64,000 nucleotides of DNA from Chiridota heheva. Lineage: Eukaryota > Echinodermata > Holothuroidea > Apodida > Chiridotidae. Below are positions 38,601-41,600 of this stretch, one piece after another. The stretch lies in contig JAIGNY010002754.1 in assembly GCA_020152595.1 (NCBI GenBank), positions 987,501 through 1,051,500 of the forward strand, written 5' to 3'. Positions within the stretch are counted from its first letter, which is position 1. Every line of letters begins with the position of its first letter. The notes beneath the pieces were generated by a model. That model had not been told where the DNA came from and did not search any database. It worked only from the letters and a program-made list of their open reading frames with translations. The translations under genes were made by a program, and so were the position numbers.

Positions 38601-41600
38601 TTACGAAAAAAATTATGACTTACCAGGTTATTTTAGGTAGACAGAAACATGACTTACTTACCCTTGTATATTATATTTATCTTTTTTAACACTAGAAGGA
38701 TGTTTAAAAAAAGTATAACATGATATTGTACTTGGAAATTTTGGGCATTATAAAATGTGTGTCAAGTGGTTGTTTATAAAGTCATTGTTTATAAATTAAT
38801 TTGTATCATTTTTATGACAATCGGTAAGATCTAAAAAAACCAATGACCTAATGTTGTCATGATCATCTTATCAGTCCATCTATTTATGGAATGAGATGAT
38901 GATGCTCATTATAGTGTGTTTGTCCATATATGAATGTATGTAGTATCCCTTAACTTTTGCTCACATTTGTCAAAATATCCCGAGAGAAGTATTGGAAGCA
39001 TTTTACAGCATCAACATCATCAAACCTAGGGAAGGAGAGAATCCAAACAGACCAGCAACAGCCATGGAGTTCCTTAATGCATATGCATGTAAGTAAACCT
39101 TGATGAATATGGATGTTAGTAAACTTTGATGTATATGGATGTTAGTAAATCCTAATGTACACGTAAGTAAAAATTAATGAATATGGATGTTAGTAAACCT
39201 TGATGTATATGGATGTTAGTAAATGCCTAAAATGTGGATACAAGAAACCTTGATGTATATGGATGTTACGTAAGTAAAAATTAATGAATATGGATGTTAG
39301 TAAACCTTGATGTATATGGATGTTAGTAAATCTTAATGATGTATATGGATGTTAGTAAATCCCAATGTGCACGTAAGTAAAAATAAATGAATATGGATGT
39401 TAGTAAACTTGATGAACATGCATGTAAGTAAACCTTCATGTATATGAATATAAGTAAACATTAATACATGTGAATGCAAGTAAATGCTTAATTTATGTGC
39501 ATGTAAGTAAACCTTGATGTATATGGATGTTAGTAAGTCTTAATGTGCAGGTAAGTAAACATTAATGAATATGGATGTTAGTAAACTTGATGAATATGCA
39601 TGTAAGTAAACCTTCATGTATATGGATACAAGAAACCTTGATGTATATGGATGTTAGTAAGTCTTAATGTGCACGTAAGTAAAAATTGATAAATATGGAT
39701 GTTAGTAAACTTGATGAATATGCATGTAAGTAAACCTTCATGTATATGAATATAAGTAAACATTAATACATGTGAATGTAAGTAAATATTAAATTTATAT
39801 GCATGTAAGTAAACCTTGATGTATATGTTTGTAAGCAAACCTCAATGATTAATGAATATATGCATGTAAGTAAAAATTAATGCATATGCATATAAGTAAA
39901 CCAAGTAAATATTAATGTATATGCATGTAAGTAGTAAATCTTTATGTTTATGCATATAAGGAAACCTAAATTGATATTCATGGAAGTAAACCTAAATTGA
40001 TATTCATGTATGAAGTAAACCTAAATTGATATGCATGTAAGTAAACTTTTAAAGTGTATGTATGTAATCAAATCGTAATGTATATGCATGTAAATAAATC
40101 ATAATGTATATGTTTGAAAGTAAACCTCAATGCATTTGCATGTAAGTAAACCTTAATGTATGTTCTTAAGGAATATGAATGTAAGTAAACCTTAATGTAT
40201 ATGCATGTCCTAAAGGCATTCAAATATAAGTAAATCTTAGTGTATATGCATGTAAGTAAACCTTAATTTATATGCATGTCCTTAAGGCACACGATTGTAA
40301 GTAAACCTTAATGTATATGCATGTTCATAAGGCATACGAATGTAAGTGAACCTTAATGTGTATGTATGTAAGTAGACTTGATTCCTAAGCATGTAAGTAA
40401 TTTTCAATAAAAATGTATGTAACTAAACCTTAGTTATAGAGTGTACATGTAACTTAATGCATATCAATTTAAAGGCCAGTTATCGTGTCATCGTGGACAG
40501 AAATATACAAAACAATTCAACGTTGTTGATTGATCGAAACATTTGTACATATATTGACAAGCCTATCAATAATTGCAGCTGAGGGACTATGTACATTATT
40601 CCCTCTTCAAGTAAACCTTAATGTATATGCATGGAGGTAAACTGTGTTAATTTGATATTTATTATGATTATAAATCCTGTTTTAAATCAAAATCATTTTC
40701 TTGTTTTCAGTTACAAGAGGAATGATGACCCACAAAGGAGTGCCAGACTGCAGAAAGGCTTCCAGGATCATCTTGAAGGACTATGTGAAAGTAAGCAAAA
40801 CTAGCTACTATTTTTGTCAAAGGAATTGCATTGACATATTGTATGGTGTTTGTTGTTATTAAATTGATTAAATGTGTCTGCTGTTAAGAAGTGGTTGTTA
40901 GGGGTGCTACCAGACTTTTTTGTTAGGAGGGAAGGGGTGGTCGGGATGCTATGAAATCTGGTGGGTTCAAAGGGGATCTAAAAAAGGTCTCACCTAAACT
41001 CCAAAGTAATCATCTTCTAAAAAATAGCCAAAAAGATAACTACCCTGGTTGAATGGAAATCATCTTTTTGTTTCATAGTCATGGAATCTATGGCTGCACA
41101 ATGCTATGCTGTGTTGTTTGTTGAGTGGGGTATTTAGATAAGCAAGCAGTGTATGTGCATTTCAACAGGTCTGACCCCTGAACTATTCCCTATGTGACTT
41201 CTGTCTCAGAAGGTAGGGGGTCTCAATACTCTCAGGTTGTTTGCCAATAGGTTGTGCAGATCTTCCTCTGTAATGGAGCGCTTAGTCAACAAGTATCTGA
41301 CTAAGATTGATTTCAATTGGTTTTAATCATCTTGATTTTTTAATTTTTTGATTGAGAGTAGTTCTTGACAAATGTTCTTGGATTTTAGTCCCACCTTCAA
41401 GTAATTTTTGAGCAGAAGATTATCTTTGTTATCAAAGATTTAAATAGGTAGAAATTCAACTGAATAACCTAAAGGTGTTGTGCTACCTGTCTTCCCATTC
41501 TTGTATCTCAAAATATTTATTATCCTTGTATTCGTAATTTGTAAAAAAAAAAATCCGCGGTTTGTTCCTGGGGGTGGCAGAGGGTGGTGGGGTGTTGGTT

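Larger units (their letters stand above)
36652..38964 (+). other. LSG1 intron 9: AT-AC, U12-type
   Basis: The 5' end is ATATCCTTT, the exact U12 donor consensus. The 3' end is TTTTGCTCAC|ATT, with no AG between 38943 and the exon. A branch-site match CCCTTAAC at 38947-38954 (consensus TTCCTTAAC) puts its branch A about 11 bases before the end, the usual U12 spacing. Splicing therefore needs the minor spliceosome. The intron also holds two minisatellites, a family D copy and a 77-bp triplication. Confidence 0.93.
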
